From positions 6,833,001-6,897,000 of the forward strand of contig NZ_CP017659.1 of NCBI RefSeq assembly GCF_015326965.1: a stretch of DNA of 64,000 bases. The letters run 5' to 3'. Below are positions 17,046 to 25,289 of this stretch, piece by piece. Within the stretch, counting starts at the first letter, position 1; every line of letters starts with the position of its first letter. The translations under genes and the position numbers were made by a program. The notes below the pieces were generated by a model, which saw only the letters and a list, made by a program, of their open reading frames with translations, did not search any database and had not been told where the DNA came from. Source of the stretch: Paenibacillus sp. JZ16. Lineage in GTDB: Bacteria; Bacillota; Bacilli; Paenibacillales; Paenibacillaceae.

Positions 17046-17768
17046 ATGCTTAACGTAACCATTTGGAATGAATTCGTACACGAGAAAATCCATGATGAGG
17101 TTCGGAACGTTTATCCAGCAGGGATTCACACAGCTTTGGCGGAGGGTCTGCAAAATCCGGATTTCGTTATCAGAACGGCAACGCTCGATCAGCCGGAGCA
17201 TGGATTGACGGACGATGTACTGGATTCAACCGATGTGCTGTTGTGGTGGGGGCATATGGCTCATGACCAGGTAAGTGATGAAATCGTAAGCAAGGTCGTA
17301 AAACGCGTGCAGGATGGCATGGGTCTGATCGTTCTTCATTCCGGACATTTTTCCAAGCCGTTCAAAGCTTTGATGGGCACGAGCTGTGATTTGAAGTGGC
17401 GCGAAGCAGGAGAACAGGAAATTATTTGGAGTGTAAATCCGACACATCCGATTGCGGCAGGAATTACAGGCCCGATCATCATCGAGCACGAGGAAATGTA
17501 CGGCGAGTTCTTCGATATTCCAGCCCCAGACGAGCTGGTATTTGTCAGCAATTTCGAAGGCGGCGAAGTATTCCGCAGCGGTTGCACGTTCAAGCGTGGT
17601 CATGGGAACATTTTCTATTTCCGTCCGGGGCATGAGACCTATCCAACCTACTACAACCCCGAAGTGCTGAAAGTGATCACCAATGCGATTAACTGGGCTT
17701 ATTCCACGGCAGGCAAGCAAACCTTTGGCAACAGTCAGCCGGTTCGCGCGCTTCCCGTTTTAGTCTAA
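17046..17768 (+). CDS. ThuA-like protein
   Basis: A 240-residue protein with the glutamine-amidotransferase-like fold of the ThuA family. [17 protein letters not shown] and [30 protein letters not shown] correspond to the core strands, and [23 protein letters not shown] to the conserved C-terminal motif. In rhizobia ThuA works with the Gfo/Idh enzyme ThuB in trehalose utilisation through 3-keto intermediates. That pairing is repeated here. Last gene of the operon; a terminator follows. Confidence 0.85.
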   Translation: MLNVTIWNEFVHEKIHDEVRNVYPAGIHTALAEGLQNPDFVIRTATLDQPEHGLTDDVLDSTDVLLWWGHMAHDQVSDEIVSKVVKRVQDGMGLIVLHSGHFSKPFKALMGTSCDLKWREAGEQEIIWSVNPTHPIAAGITGPIIIEHEEMYGEFFDIPAPDELVFVSNFEGGEVFRSGCTFKRGHGNIFYFRPGHETYPTYYNPEVLKVITNAINWAYSTAGKQTFGNSQPVRALPVLV

Positions 17769-17800
17769 GTTTACGAGCGTTTATTAAGAAGTCATGCGTT

Positions 17801-17840
17801 AACGAGTCGTTCAGGGGGAGCCCTTGAGCGGCTCGTTTTA
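17801..17840 (+). terminator. terminator of the sugar operon
   Basis: AACGAG-TCGTTCA-GGG pairs with CCC-TTGAGCGG-CTCGTT, followed by TTA. Confidence 0.75.
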
Positions 17841-17940
17841 TCGTTGGCGGTGAATGTTCACCGAAATGTTTTTGCCGGCTAGGGATAGAATATACCTAAG
17901 TATGGGGTATTGTATGATATACAAGAAGGGGGCTGTACAC

Positions 17941-18609
17941 ATGAATGAAGTACAAAGCGCACCTGTAGATCCCGCAATCATCGCCATATGCCAGGCCAAG
18001 CTTGTCCATCAACCCGTAGAGGGCTTCCTGCTGGGGAGAGGAGTCCGCTTCGCCAAGATTATGTTTATTGGGGAAGCACCCGGCGCCCATGAAGTTCTGG
18101 AAGGTTTACCTTTTGTAGGGCAGGCCGGGCAAGAGATGAATGCCTACCTGGAACGTCTGTCCCTGACCCGGGAGCAAGTGTATATTACCAGTGCCATGAG
18201 AAGCAGGCCCTATAAGGAAAAGCTAATCGTGAGATCCACGGGCGAGAGCGTCATCAGCCGTTCTAATCGCACGCCGACGAAGGCGGAAATATGGGCCCAT
18301 GCACCTTTGCTTGATGAAGAGATCCGATGGGTTCGCCCGCACATTATCGCACCCATGGGAAATACGGCACTGCACCGGTTAATCGGAAGCCATGAAACGG
18401 TGACATCGCTGCACGGCAAACTGATGGAGGGCCCGGTCCAGCAAGCAGCAGATCCGGAGAATCCAAGTGCAGGCTATATGTTTTCGGAGGAAACCTATAA
18501 GATATTCCCTCTGTTCCATCCAGCGGCCGTACTGTATAATAGGAAATTGTCCACATTGATCCAGAATGATTTGGATATTTTGGCTCGTATTTTATGGGAT
18601 AAAAGCTGA
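17941..18609 (+). CDS. uracil-DNA glycosylase superfamily protein
   Basis: A 222-residue protein with the motifs of the family 4/5-like uracil-DNA glycosylase superfamily: FIGEAPGAHE (motif A), LPFVGQAGQEMN, YITSAMRSRP and the C-terminal PLFHPAAVLYN (motif 2, His). It would excise deaminated bases from DNA. Only one Cys is present near the N-terminus, so the [4Fe-4S] cluster of classical family 4 enzymes cannot form. The YITSAMRSRP strand replaces the usual (T)NVVKCRPP, where a ligand Cys normally sits. The frame opens at 17854, but the ATG at 17941 has a GGGGG ribosome binding site. Single gene. Confidence 0.8.
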   Translation: MNEVQSAPVDPAIIAICQAKLVHQPVEGFLLGRGVRFAKIMFIGEAPGAHEVLEGLPFVGQAGQEMNAYLERLSLTREQVYITSAMRSRPYKEKLIVRSTGESVISRSNRTPTKAEIWAHAPLLDEEIRWVRPHIIAPMGNTALHRLIGSHETVTSLHGKLMEGPVQQAADPENPSAGYMFSEETYKIFPLFHPAAVLYNRKLSTLIQNDLDILARILWDKS

Positions 18610-18671
18610 TTTTATGGGAAAAAGGGGCTAGGTGGTTTTCAGTTTCTCGGAAATGTGCTAAAATGAAACAT

Positions 18672-18688
18672 ACTTACAATTCGTAAGT
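18672..18688. promoter_or_regulatory. palindromic operator candidate for the HxlR-type regulator
   Basis: ACTTAC (18672-18677), 5 nt, GTAAGT (18683-18688): a perfect inverted repeat just after a TAAAAT -10-like hexamer (18659-18664) and 70 bp ahead of an HxlR-family gene. HxlR/YodB-type regulators bind short palindromes of this kind and repress themselves. Confidence 0.55.
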
Positions 18689-18756
18689 TTTCTAGTTTTT
18701 TGATTAAGCTTATGAGTTTCTATAAACAAGGTGACTTCGTAAAGAGGTGAAGGGAT

Positions 18757-19077
18757 ATGGAAGTTACAAATGTTACGATGTGTCCCCGTTTTGAATCTGC
18801 ATTTTCTTTTCTGGGCAAACGGTGGAACGGTTTGATTATTCAAACGTTGATGAGCGGGCCTAAGCGCTTTAAGGATATTTCGAATTTGATTCCGTCCATG
18901 AGCGATAAAATGCTCTCCGAGCGGATGAAGGATTTGGAATGTGAAGGGATACTGATTCGTCATGTCTATCCGGAAACACCGGTACGTATTGAATATGAAC
19001 TGACTGAAAAAGGCAAAGCACTTCGTCCGGTGATGGAGCAAATTGCATCCTGGGCAGAACAATGGGTCGAAAGATGA
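18757..19077 (+). CDS. HxlR-family transcriptional regulator
   Basis: A 106-residue winged-helix protein: MCPRFESAFSFLGKRWNGLIIQTLMSGPKRFKDISNLIP...LSERMKDLECEGILIRHVYPETPVRIEYELTEKGKALRPVM covers the whole HxlR domain. A single N-terminal Cys in MCPRFE sits where YodB and related regulators carry the redox-sensing Cys, so thiol-reactive signals (quinones, diamide, aldehydes) are possible inducers. No target enzyme lies next to it, and the palindrome upstream suggests autoregulation. A terminator follows. Confidence 0.9.
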   Translation: MEVTNVTMCPRFESAFSFLGKRWNGLIIQTLMSGPKRFKDISNLIPSMSDKMLSERMKDLECEGILIRHVYPETPVRIEYELTEKGKALRPVMEQIASWAEQWVER

Positions 19078-19103
19078 GTCATCTTAAGACTCCCCTTGAT
19101 GAT

Positions 19104-19144
19104 TAAACCCTGGCATGAGATATCCTCATTTCAGGGTTTTTTTT
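19104..19144 (+). terminator. terminator
   Basis: AAACCCTG pairs with CAGGGTTT (loop contains ATGAG/CTCAT), followed by a run of T's. Confidence 0.85.
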
Positions 19145-19260
19145 CTAAACGGAAGTATGGTTTCTGTTTATTTACGGCAAGAATATGTGGACATGCACCA
19201 AGCGGACGCAGCCGCTATATGATGTAAATAACGAGAGCGGCATATCAAGGAGGCGAGCCC

Positions 19261-19935
19261 ATGACCAAGCGAACGTATATCTCCCGTTTCCATTATGGAC
19301 AAGAGGACATCTCAGAACTTGAAAACGCTTCATTAAAAGTGCTTCATATTTTTGAGAAAACCAAGCGGATGCTGAGCCAGTATGTGCCGGACTCCCTGTG
19401 GTTAGCTGCTTCTGGAACAAGCCCGGAACCTGCAGAAAACGTTAACCAAAACGGTACCAGTGCTTCAGTCATGTTTCAGAAATGGGTCAAAGCCCCCGGC
19501 GGATGGAAGTTCATTGGTTATGAAACCGATCGATTTCATGCTACCGGGCAGAATAGGGGACGAACGGGAAGATTTCTGCAGATGATCATCTGGTCACTCT
19601 ATGAGAAAATCGTGATGATGCATCCCTTCCTTGGCAGCGAGCCGTTTTTTGACGGGGAAGAGCTGGATGTGATTGCGAATTACTTTGTGCCTACGTATAT
19701 CAGCGCCGTACCGTTGGTGGAGCAGGGAAAAGCCTTTAAGACCATACAGGCCGGCATCGTTCTGTATCAGGAGCATATTCAGGCGCCTGCCGTCACTATG
19801 CAATCGGATGGCGGCTTATTAGAGGGGAACTGGATGACCGGGGTAAATCTGGATGCGAAGGGGTTTGCGGGTATTCGCCCTTATTTAAAAGTGCCAAGCG
19901 GCGAACGAGCCTATATGGAAGCCGATATTATATAG
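19261..19935 (+). CDS. hypothetical protein, 224 residues
   Basis: A soluble protein with a good ribosome binding site (AAGGAGG) and full-length open frame. Visible features are an N-terminal helical part (ELENASLKVLHIFEKTKRMLSQYV), a low-complexity linker around residues 50-65, and a central region with GGWKFIGYETDRFHATGQNRGRTGRFLQMIIW. No transmembrane helix, signal peptide or catalytic signature is recognised. The neighbours (HxlR regulator, nirB) do not suggest a role. A weak hairpin (ATAACCTTGT/ACAGGGTTAT, 19950-19980) follows. Confidence 0.6.
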   Translation: MTKRTYISRFHYGQEDISELENASLKVLHIFEKTKRMLSQYVPDSLWLAASGTSPEPAENVNQNGTSASVMFQKWVKAPGGWKFIGYETDRFHATGQNRGRTGRFLQMIIWSLYEKIVMMHPFLGSEPFFDGEELDVIANYFVPTYISAVPLVEQGKAFKTIQAGIVLYQEHIQAPAVTMQSDGGLLEGNWMTGVNLDAKGFAGIRPYLKVPSGERAYMEADII

Positions 19936-20011
19936 AGGGTGTTCTCATCATAACCTTGTTCCGACGCGGACAGGGTTATTTGGTATTTTTGTTTAAAATT
20001 TTAACGATTTA

Positions 20012-20054
20012 TGTGAAATATATCACAATAAATAATGCCGTCAGACGATATAAT
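20012..20054 (+). promoter_or_regulatory. nirB promoter with Fnr-type box
   Basis: TGTGA-AATATA-TCACA (20012-20027) followed by TATAAT at 20049-20054. A start point near 20061 puts the box centre at -41.5. The flanks also resemble a Rex site, but the spacing favours activation by Fnr. Confidence 0.85.
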
Positions 20055-20114
20055 TTATGTGAAAGGAACGGAATACCACGATCTAGATAAACGTGTTGGG
20101 GAGGAATCAAACTT

Positions 20115-22553
20115 ATGTCCAATATAAAGAGAGAAAAGTTAGTTGTCATTGGCAACGGTATTGCCGGGATTAGCACGGTCGAGCAAATCATTAAACTGGG
20201 TGGGAATTTTGACATCACCGTCATTGGACAGGAGCCTCATCCGAATTATAACCGCATTATGCTGTCGTATGTGTTGGAAGGCAGCAAAACCTTGGATGAC
20301 ATTGTATTGAATGATTGGAAATGGTACGAGGATAACCATATCACTTTGCATACGGGTGTCACCGTAACAGCCATTGATGGAGAGCGCAAGGTCGTGACAG
20401 CCGACAACGGATTGACGGTGCCTTATGACAAAGTAATGATAGCAACGGGCTCGAAGCCTTTTATTTTACCCGTACCGGGTAGTGACAAAGAAGGCGTTAT
20501 CGGTTTCCGTAACATAGCCGATTGCACCCAGATGCTGGAGGCCGCTAAGGCCTACAAGAAAGCGGCAGTCATCGGCGGAGGGCTTCTGGGTCTGGAAGCT
20601 GCCAAGGGATTGGTCAGCCTCGGCATGGAGGTGACGGTGGTTCATCTCATGCAGGATTTGATGGAGAGCCAATTGGATTCGATGGCATCCGGCATGCTGA
20701 AAAGGGAGCTTGAACAGCAGGGTATCAACTTCTTACTAGGCAAACAAACAACCGAAATATTGGGAGATACCAGAGTCACGGGACTCCGGTTCAAGGATGG
20801 GGATGAGCTTGAAGCCGACCTGGTGGTCATGGCAGTGGGCATCAGAGCGAACACGGGAATCGCCCAAGCGAGCGGAATCGAAGTAAACCGGGGAATCGTA
20901 GTTAATGATTATCTTCAAACTTCCTGGCCGGATGTGTACGCGGTTGGCGAATGCTGCGAGCATCGGGGCGCATGCTACGGCCTGGTTGCGCCGTTGTTCG
21001 AACAGGGACAGGTGCTGGCGAAGCATCTGTGCGGCGTGGAAGGCCAGCCTTACGAGGGAAGCATTGTATCGACGAAGCTGAAAATCAGCGGTGTTGATGT
21101 ATTCTCTGCCGGAGAGTTCATGGAGCAAGCCGAACACGCGGTGATCACCGCGAAAGATGATTGGCGCAAGACTTATAAGAAAATATTAATCCGCGACAAT
21201 ATCATTGTCGGGGCGATATTGTTCGGAGATGTGAGCGATTCGGCAAGCCTTCAATCCATGATTCGGAAAAAGACAGCCATGACGGATGAGATTTACGATT
21301 CGATCATGGGCACGGATCGTGCAGGGACAGGAGGCGGCAAGGCATTTTCGCTCGAAAAGATGCCCGACGATGAGATCGTATGCGGATGCAACGGCGTAAC
21401 CAAAAAAGCCATCGTGGATGCCATTACTCTCCAAGGTCATACGACAGTGGATGAGATCAAAGCTTGCACAGGTGCTACCCGCTCGTGCGGCGGCTGCAAA
21501 CCTGTCGTGGAGCAAATACTCCAGAGCGTATTGGGCGATGGCTTTAAGGCCGCAGGCAAACAAGGCATATGCCCATGCACGACACTCGATCGGGATGAAA
21601 TCGTCGCCGAAATCCGTGCGAAGGGGCTTACCACGACGAAGGAAGTCATGCATGTTCTGAACTTCAGCAACCCGGAAGGCTGCTCGAAATGCCGCCCGGC
21701 CATTCATTATTATCTGGCCATGCTGAACCCGGTAACCCATCAGGAGGAGAGGGAATCCCGTTTTGTCAACGAACGGATGAACGCCAACATTCAGAAAGAC
21801 GGCACGTATACGGTAGTCCCAAGAATGTACGGCGGCGTTACCACGCCGGAGGATTTGAAGAAAATCGCGGATGTATCGCTAAAATATAATGTGAAAGTTG
21901 TCAAGGTTACCGGCGGACAGCGTCTGGACCTCATCGGTGTTAAGAAGGAAGACTTACCGAGCGTCTGGGAAGAGCTCGATATGCCGTCGGGTTATGCCTA
22001 TGCCAAATCGCTGCGGACCGTGAAGACCTGTGTAGGATCCCAGTTCTGCCGTTTCGGTACGCAGGATTCGATGGGCATGGGGGCATTCCTCGAGGAGAAA
22101 TTCGAAAGACTGGATTTCCCGGCGAAATTTAAAATGGCGGTCAACGGATGTCCGCGAAACTGTGCCGAGTCGTGCACGAAAGATATCGGAATCGTCGGCA
22201 ATGACGGTGGATGGGAAATATTCGTTGGAGGCAACGGCGGCACGAAGGCACGTCTGGCGGATTCGTTCTGCAAAGTGAAAACGGATGAAGAGCTGGTCGA
22301 AATCTGCGGAGCCCTGATGCAGTATTACCGTGAAACCGGTAAGTACCTGGAGAGAACCTCGGAGTGGGTAGAGCGTTTGGGACTGGAACAAATCCGAGCC
22401 GTTATCCTGGACGATCCGAAGCAGCGTAAGGAACTGGTGGAGAGAATCGAGCTTGCCCTGCAGCAAGTTGAGGATCCTTGGAAGAAAGTGCTGAACGACG
22501 AGAAGCTGCGTTATACGCTATTCGAGGATGCAAGACCAGTGATCAGCAAATAG
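20115..22553 (+). CDS. nirB: assimilatory/dissimilatory NAD(P)H nitrite reductase, large subunit
   Basis: An 812-residue protein. Order of domains: FAD/NAD pyridine-nucleotide oxidoreductase (1-400, VVIGNGIAGISTVEQI and AAVIGGGLLGLEAAKGL), two BFD-like Cys-rich [2Fe-2S] modules (about 415-545, VCGCNGVTK...CTGATRSCGGCKP, then CPCTTLD...CSKCRPA), then the nitrite/sulfite reductase repeat with TCVGSQFC and NGCPRNCAESC (about 637-685), the four cysteines that hold the [4Fe-4S]-sirohaem centre. It reduces nitrite to ammonium in the cytosol. Followed by nirD and a nitrite channel gene; Fnr-type promoter control indicates anaerobic use. Confidence 0.96.
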   Translation: MSNIKREKLVVIGNGIAGISTVEQIIKLGGNFDITVIGQEPHPNYNRIMLSYVLEGSKTLDDIVLNDWKWYEDNHITLHTGVTVTAIDGERKVVTADNGLTVPYDKVMIATGSKPFILPVPGSDKEGVIGFRNIADCTQMLEAAKAYKKAAVIGGGLLGLEAAKGLVSLGMEVTVVHLMQDLMESQLDSMASGMLKRELEQQGINFLLGKQTTEILGDTRVTGLRFKDGDELEADLVVMAVGIRANTGIAQASGIEVNRGIVVNDYLQTSWPDVYAVGECCEHRGACYGLVAPLFEQGQVLAKHLCGVEGQPYEGSIVSTKLKISGVDVFSAGEFMEQAEHAVITAKDDWRKTYKKILIRDNIIVGAILFGDVSDSASLQSMIRKKTAMTDEIYDSIMGTDRAGTGGGKAFSLEKMPDDEIVCGCNGVTKKAIVDAITLQGHTTVDEIKACTGATRSCGGCKPVVEQILQSVLGDGFKAAGKQGICPCTTLDRDEIVAEIRAKGLTTTKEVMHVLNFSNPEGCSKCRPAIHYYLAMLNPVTHQEERESRFVNERMNANIQKDGTYTVVPRMYGGVTTPEDLKKIADVSLKYNVKVVKVTGGQRLDLIGVKKEDLPSVWEELDMPSGYAYAKSLRTVKTCVGSQFCRFGTQDSMGMGAFLEEKFERLDFPAKFKMAVNGCPRNCAESCTKDIGIVGNDGGWEIFVGGNGGTKARLADSFCKVKTDEELVEICGALMQYYRETGKYLERTSEWVERLGLEQIRAVILDDPKQRKELVERIELALQQVEDPWKKVLNDEKLRYTLFEDARPVISK

Positions 22554-22649
22554 AAGGAGGGAGGAACCTGCTTTCCTCTTGCCGCCTGAGCATATAGAGT
22601 TTATTGCAGTATGGATCGGAATAGACAAGAGAAGTGGAGGCTGCATGTT

Positions 22650-22967
22650 ATGGAAACCGAAAGATTTATTACGGTAGGAAATGAAAATGATTTTCTGTCA
22701 CAGCTCGGAAGGGTGGTCCATCTCGGAGACCGGGAGATTGCCGTCTTCCGGACTTCGGATCATCAATGGTTTGCGCTGGACAATCAAAGCCCGCATCCCA
22801 AAGGAGGGCCACTCTCGGAAGCCATCGTATCCGGGCACTACATCTACGATCCGTTATACGATTGGAAGATCGAGCTTTCAACCGGGCTCGTACAGGCTCC
22901 GGATCAAGGCCAGGTTCGTGTATACCCGATTCGCGCCGTGGACGGGAAGGTTGAGGTGGCTGTTTAA
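22650..22967 (+). CDS. nirD: nitrite reductase small subunit
   Basis: A 105-residue Rieske-fold protein (ALDNQSPHPKGGPLSEAIVSGHYIYDPLYDWKIELSTG). The Cys-His pairs of true Rieske proteins are replaced (SPHPKGG, YDPLYDWKI), as is usual for NirD, so no cluster is bound. It is the partner subunit of NirB. The frame opens at 22611, but the ATG at 22650 has GTGGAGG at 9 nt and matches the family length. Confidence 0.93.
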   Translation: METERFITVGNENDFLSQLGRVVHLGDREIAVFRTSDHQWFALDNQSPHPKGGPLSEAIVSGHYIYDPLYDWKIELSTGLVQAPDQGQVRVYPIRAVDGKVEVAV

Positions 22968-23014
22968 GGCCAGATCTCGCATATTAAACAGACGAAATCA
23001 AGGGGTGGTATCCC

Positions 23015-23812
23015 ATGTTTAAAACGGATGTGGAAGCCGTTGTTAATGCCGCCGTCGGGAAAAAGGAGCAGATGAATCATAATCTGCTGCGCTATATGGT
23101 ATCGGCTATGCTGGCCGGCGCGTATGTCGGCATTGGAATTGTATTGATCTTTAAGTTGGGGGCGCCGCTCGCGGCTGCCGGTTCGCCCTTCCAATCCCTC
23201 GTCATGGGAGCGGCATTCGGGATCGCGCTCACGTTGGTGGTGTTCGCAGGATCAGAGCTGTTTACCGGGAATCATATGTTTTTTACGATAAGCACATTAT
23301 CCGGTCGAACGACAATGGGGGATACGCTGAAGAACTGGGTGCTCGTGTTTATCGGCAATCTGGCCGGAGCGATTCTGCTCAGCTATCTGGTGTATGCTTC
23401 CGGCCTGTTCAAAGGCCTGCCGCCGGACCATCTCATCTTCACGGCTGCCGCCAAGAAAATGAATGATCCGTTTATGGAGCTGTTCTTCCGAGGCATCTTG
23501 TGTAACTGGCTTGTCTGTCTGGCCTTGTGGATGGGGATTCGGGCCAAAGGAGAAACGACCAAGCTGATCTTAATATGGTGGTGTCTGTTTGCCTTCATTG
23601 CGACAGGGTACGAGCATAGCGTAGCCAATATGACACTTCTGACGCTCGCGACGATTTTGCCGGGGCATCCCGAGACCATTTCCATCGGCGGATGGATCAG
23701 CAACATGGTGCCGGTCACGCTGGGGAACATTCTTGGCGGCGGATTGTTTGTGGGGATGGCGTATTGGTTTATCTCGTCGGGAAAAGGGAGCAAGCAAAAG
23801 AAGGTTGCATAG
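23015..23812 (+). CDS. nirC: formate/nitrite transporter family channel, probably nitrite
   Basis: A 265-residue FNT-family membrane protein with six helices. Motifs: MLAGAYVGIGIVLIFKLG, VFAGSELFTGNHMFFT (FNT signature), FFRGILCNWLVCLALWMG and FIATGYEHSVANMTLL with the conserved His and Asn of the pore. FNT proteins carry formate or nitrite. Position directly behind nirBD points to nitrite uptake or export, although pflB lies 4 kb on, so formate cannot be excluded. Confidence 0.9.
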   Translation: MFKTDVEAVVNAAVGKKEQMNHNLLRYMVSAMLAGAYVGIGIVLIFKLGAPLAAAGSPFQSLVMGAAFGIALTLVVFAGSELFTGNHMFFTISTLSGRTTMGDTLKNWVLVFIGNLAGAILLSYLVYASGLFKGLPPDHLIFTAAAKKMNDPFMELFFRGILCNWLVCLALWMGIRAKGETTKLILIWWCLFAFIATGYEHSVANMTLLTLATILPGHPETISIGGWISNMVPVTLGNILGGGLFVGMAYWFISSGKGSKQKKVA

Positions 23813-23873
23813 TAGGCATCATAGAAAAGGGGCTGCTCATAAAGTGGGTTTACTCACTTGATATACAGCCGAA

Positions 23874-23910
23874 AAGAAGCGGTCGACCAAACGGTTGACC
23901 GCTTCTTTCA
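23874..23910 (+). terminator. terminator of nirBDC
   Basis: AAGAAGCGGTC-GACC pairs with GGTT-GACCGCTTCTT around AAAC, followed by T's. Confidence 0.85.
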
Positions 23911-23985
23911 TTTGTCTAATTAAAGTGAGGGATCTGCACGGAACGTCTCCTAACAAAAAAGAGGGATCCCGTCGGGCACATACAT

Positions 23986-24025
23986 AAAAAGCCGTCCCTT
24001 CAGTTCAATGACTGAACAGGACAGC
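23986..24025 (-). terminator. terminator of the small membrane protein gene
   Basis: On the minus strand GCTGTCC pairs with GGACGGC (one G-U pair), enclosing a second inverted repeat TTCAG/CTGAA, and is followed by TTTTT. Confidence 0.65.
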
Positions 24026-24049
24026 TATATGAATCTTGTCTTCCAATCC

Positions 24050-24208
24050 TTACCGATGTTCCACCAGGTCAATCGCACCAAGCACAATATGAGCCAGTCC
24101 GAAGCCGAGAATACCGGTTGCGGCAAGTTTATACTTGCTGCCAAGCAGAGCGGCACCCGAAGCAGAAACCACAGTTCCAAGAACAGCAGGAATCAAACCT
24201 TCACGCAT
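24050..24208 (-). CDS. small hydrophobic protein, 52 residues
   Basis: MREGLIPAVLGTVVSASGAALLG followed by a second hydrophobic stretch (LAATGILGFGLAHIVLGAIDLV) and HR at the end: two short membrane helices with Gly/Ala-rich faces. The ATG at 24208 has GGGAG at 8 nt; the longer frame to 24244 has no such site. A terminator follows. Similar mini-proteins with an alanine/glycine-rich two-helix layout are common in Paenibacillus and uncharacterised. Confidence 0.55.
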   Translation of the reverse strand: MREGLIPAVLGTVVSASGAALLGSKYKLAATGILGFGLAHIVLGAIDLVEHR

Positions 24209-24292
24209 GCTGAGCACTCCCTTTATTTTGGTTTGGAAAGACAAGGTTATTGTAAGCAGATGACTGTATATTATGCACTGAAGGGAGGCCGA

Positions 24293-25018
24293 TTAAATCC
24301 GGCAGATTTCGTTCGGACACAACTCGCAATGGCAGATTTCCTGCAGCATCGGAAGATCTTTAATGACAATCATCCCGCCGGCATATTCGATAGCATCTTT
24401 TTTGCGCAGGTCACTCAGCATCCGGTTCACGCTTTCGCGGGTTGCGCCAATCATGTTCGATAGATCGGTGTGGGTAATCTTCTTGTTGATGAGAATAGTA
24501 TCATCCGCTTGATGCTGCCCGTAGGTGTTGCTCAGCCGGATGAGTGTCGATGTTAAAGCGCCGGGCTTGCCGTACATCATGAGATCCCGAAATTTGGTCT
24601 GGGTGATGCGGTGGTGAATGCCCATCCACTTCATAAAATCAATGGCGAAGTCGCAGTGCTGACAGATCAGCAGCTCCAGATCCTTGTGCTCGATGACACC
24701 GACAACACTATCCTCAAGCACCTCTGCCGAGAAACTGTGATTGTTGCTGAAGAATGGATCGGCTTGCCCGACCATGTCTCCCGGATGGTACATATATAGA
24801 ATCAGTTCTTTGCCTTCATCGGTCGATTTGGTTAATTTGATTCTTCCTTGTTTAACGTAGTACAGCTTGTCGGCGAAATCGCCTTCCCAGAACAAATGGG
24901 ATCCTTCAGGGAGTACCCTTTCCTTCATGCTGACCAGCAGACGGTTGCGGTTTTGCTCCGAGAAGCACTGCGTGTTCCCTAAGTTTTCGATTTCCATTAC
25001 ATGGTCTACAGTATTCAT
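24293..25018 (-). CDS. fnr: Fnr, anaerobic regulator with C-terminal Fe-S cluster
   Basis: A 241-residue Crp/Fnr protein: barrel domain (to about residue 120), dimer helix, and a helix-turn-helix with recognition helix IGATRESVNRMLSDLR. The end of the protein carries C229-x-C231-x2-C234-x4-C239. This matches the C-terminal ligands of B. subtilis Fnr (C227, C230, C235, offset four); Asp145 in FRDLMMYG aligns with its fourth ligand D141 by the same offset. The N-terminal cysteines of E. coli FNR are absent. The start at 25018 is chosen because AGGGG precedes it. Boxes of its own type lie upstream, and probable targets flank it on both sides. Confidence 0.93.
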   Translation of the reverse strand: MNTVDHVMEIENLGNTQCFSEQNRNRLLVSMKERVLPEGSHLFWEGDFADKLYYVKQGRIKLTKSTDEGKELILYMYHPGDMVGQADPFFSNNHSFSAEVLEDSVVGVIEHKDLELLICQHCDFAIDFMKWMGIHHRITQTKFRDLMMYGKPGALTSTLIRLSNTYGQHQADDTILINKKITHTDLSNMIGATRESVNRMLSDLRKKDAIEYAGGMIVIKDLPMLQEICHCELCPNEICRI

Positions 25019-25068
25019 GTTGGTATCCCCTAACATCCTAAAATTTGATCTGTTTAATCTTTAAATAC

Positions 25069-25091
25069 ATTATAACGTGAAAACATTCACT
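25069..25091 (-). promoter_or_regulatory. fnr promoter with Fnr-type box overlapping it
   Basis: CGTGA-AAACAT-TCACT (25076-25091, plus-strand reading). On the minus strand TATAAT lies at 25074-25069, immediately downstream of the box. The box therefore sits in the spacer region rather than at -41.5, which would suit repression or autoregulation. Confidence 0.55.
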
Positions 25092-25135
25092 TTTGGAGGG
25101 GAATAAGAGGGAAATCGTGGCGAATTTTCAAACTT

Positions 25136-25151
25136 TGTGACCTCTTTCACT
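25136..25151. promoter_or_regulatory. second Fnr-type box between fnr and adhE
   Basis: TGTGA-CCTCTT-TCACT. It matches the TGTGA-N6-TCAC(A/T) pattern. On the plus strand a weak -10-like GTAAAT lies at 25173-25178, the right distance for a second adhE promoter. Confidence 0.5.
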
Positions 25152-25204
25152 TGAAAGGAGGGGGAGACAGGTGTAAATCACACAGAAAAGATAAATACTT
25201 ATAT

Positions 25205-25247
25205 TGTGAAATAATTCACATGAAATTAAAAACAGCTGTGTTACGAT
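25205..25247 (+). promoter_or_regulatory. adhE promoter with Fnr/Rex-type box
   Basis: TGTGA-AATAAT-TCACA (25205-25220), then TACGAT (25242-25247) as -10, placing the box centre at about -41.5. In context the site reads TTGTGAA-ATAA-TTCACAT, which also matches the Rex consensus TTGTGAA-N4-TTCACAA at all but the final base. Confidence 0.75.
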
Positions 25248-25289
25248 CAAAGCGTAGAAAGAAACATGAATCATGGGAGGATGAGAGAT

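Noticed and set aside
25172..25182. GTAAATCACA as another Fnr box upstream of adhE
   Set aside because: Only one TCACA half-site; the other half is ACAGG.
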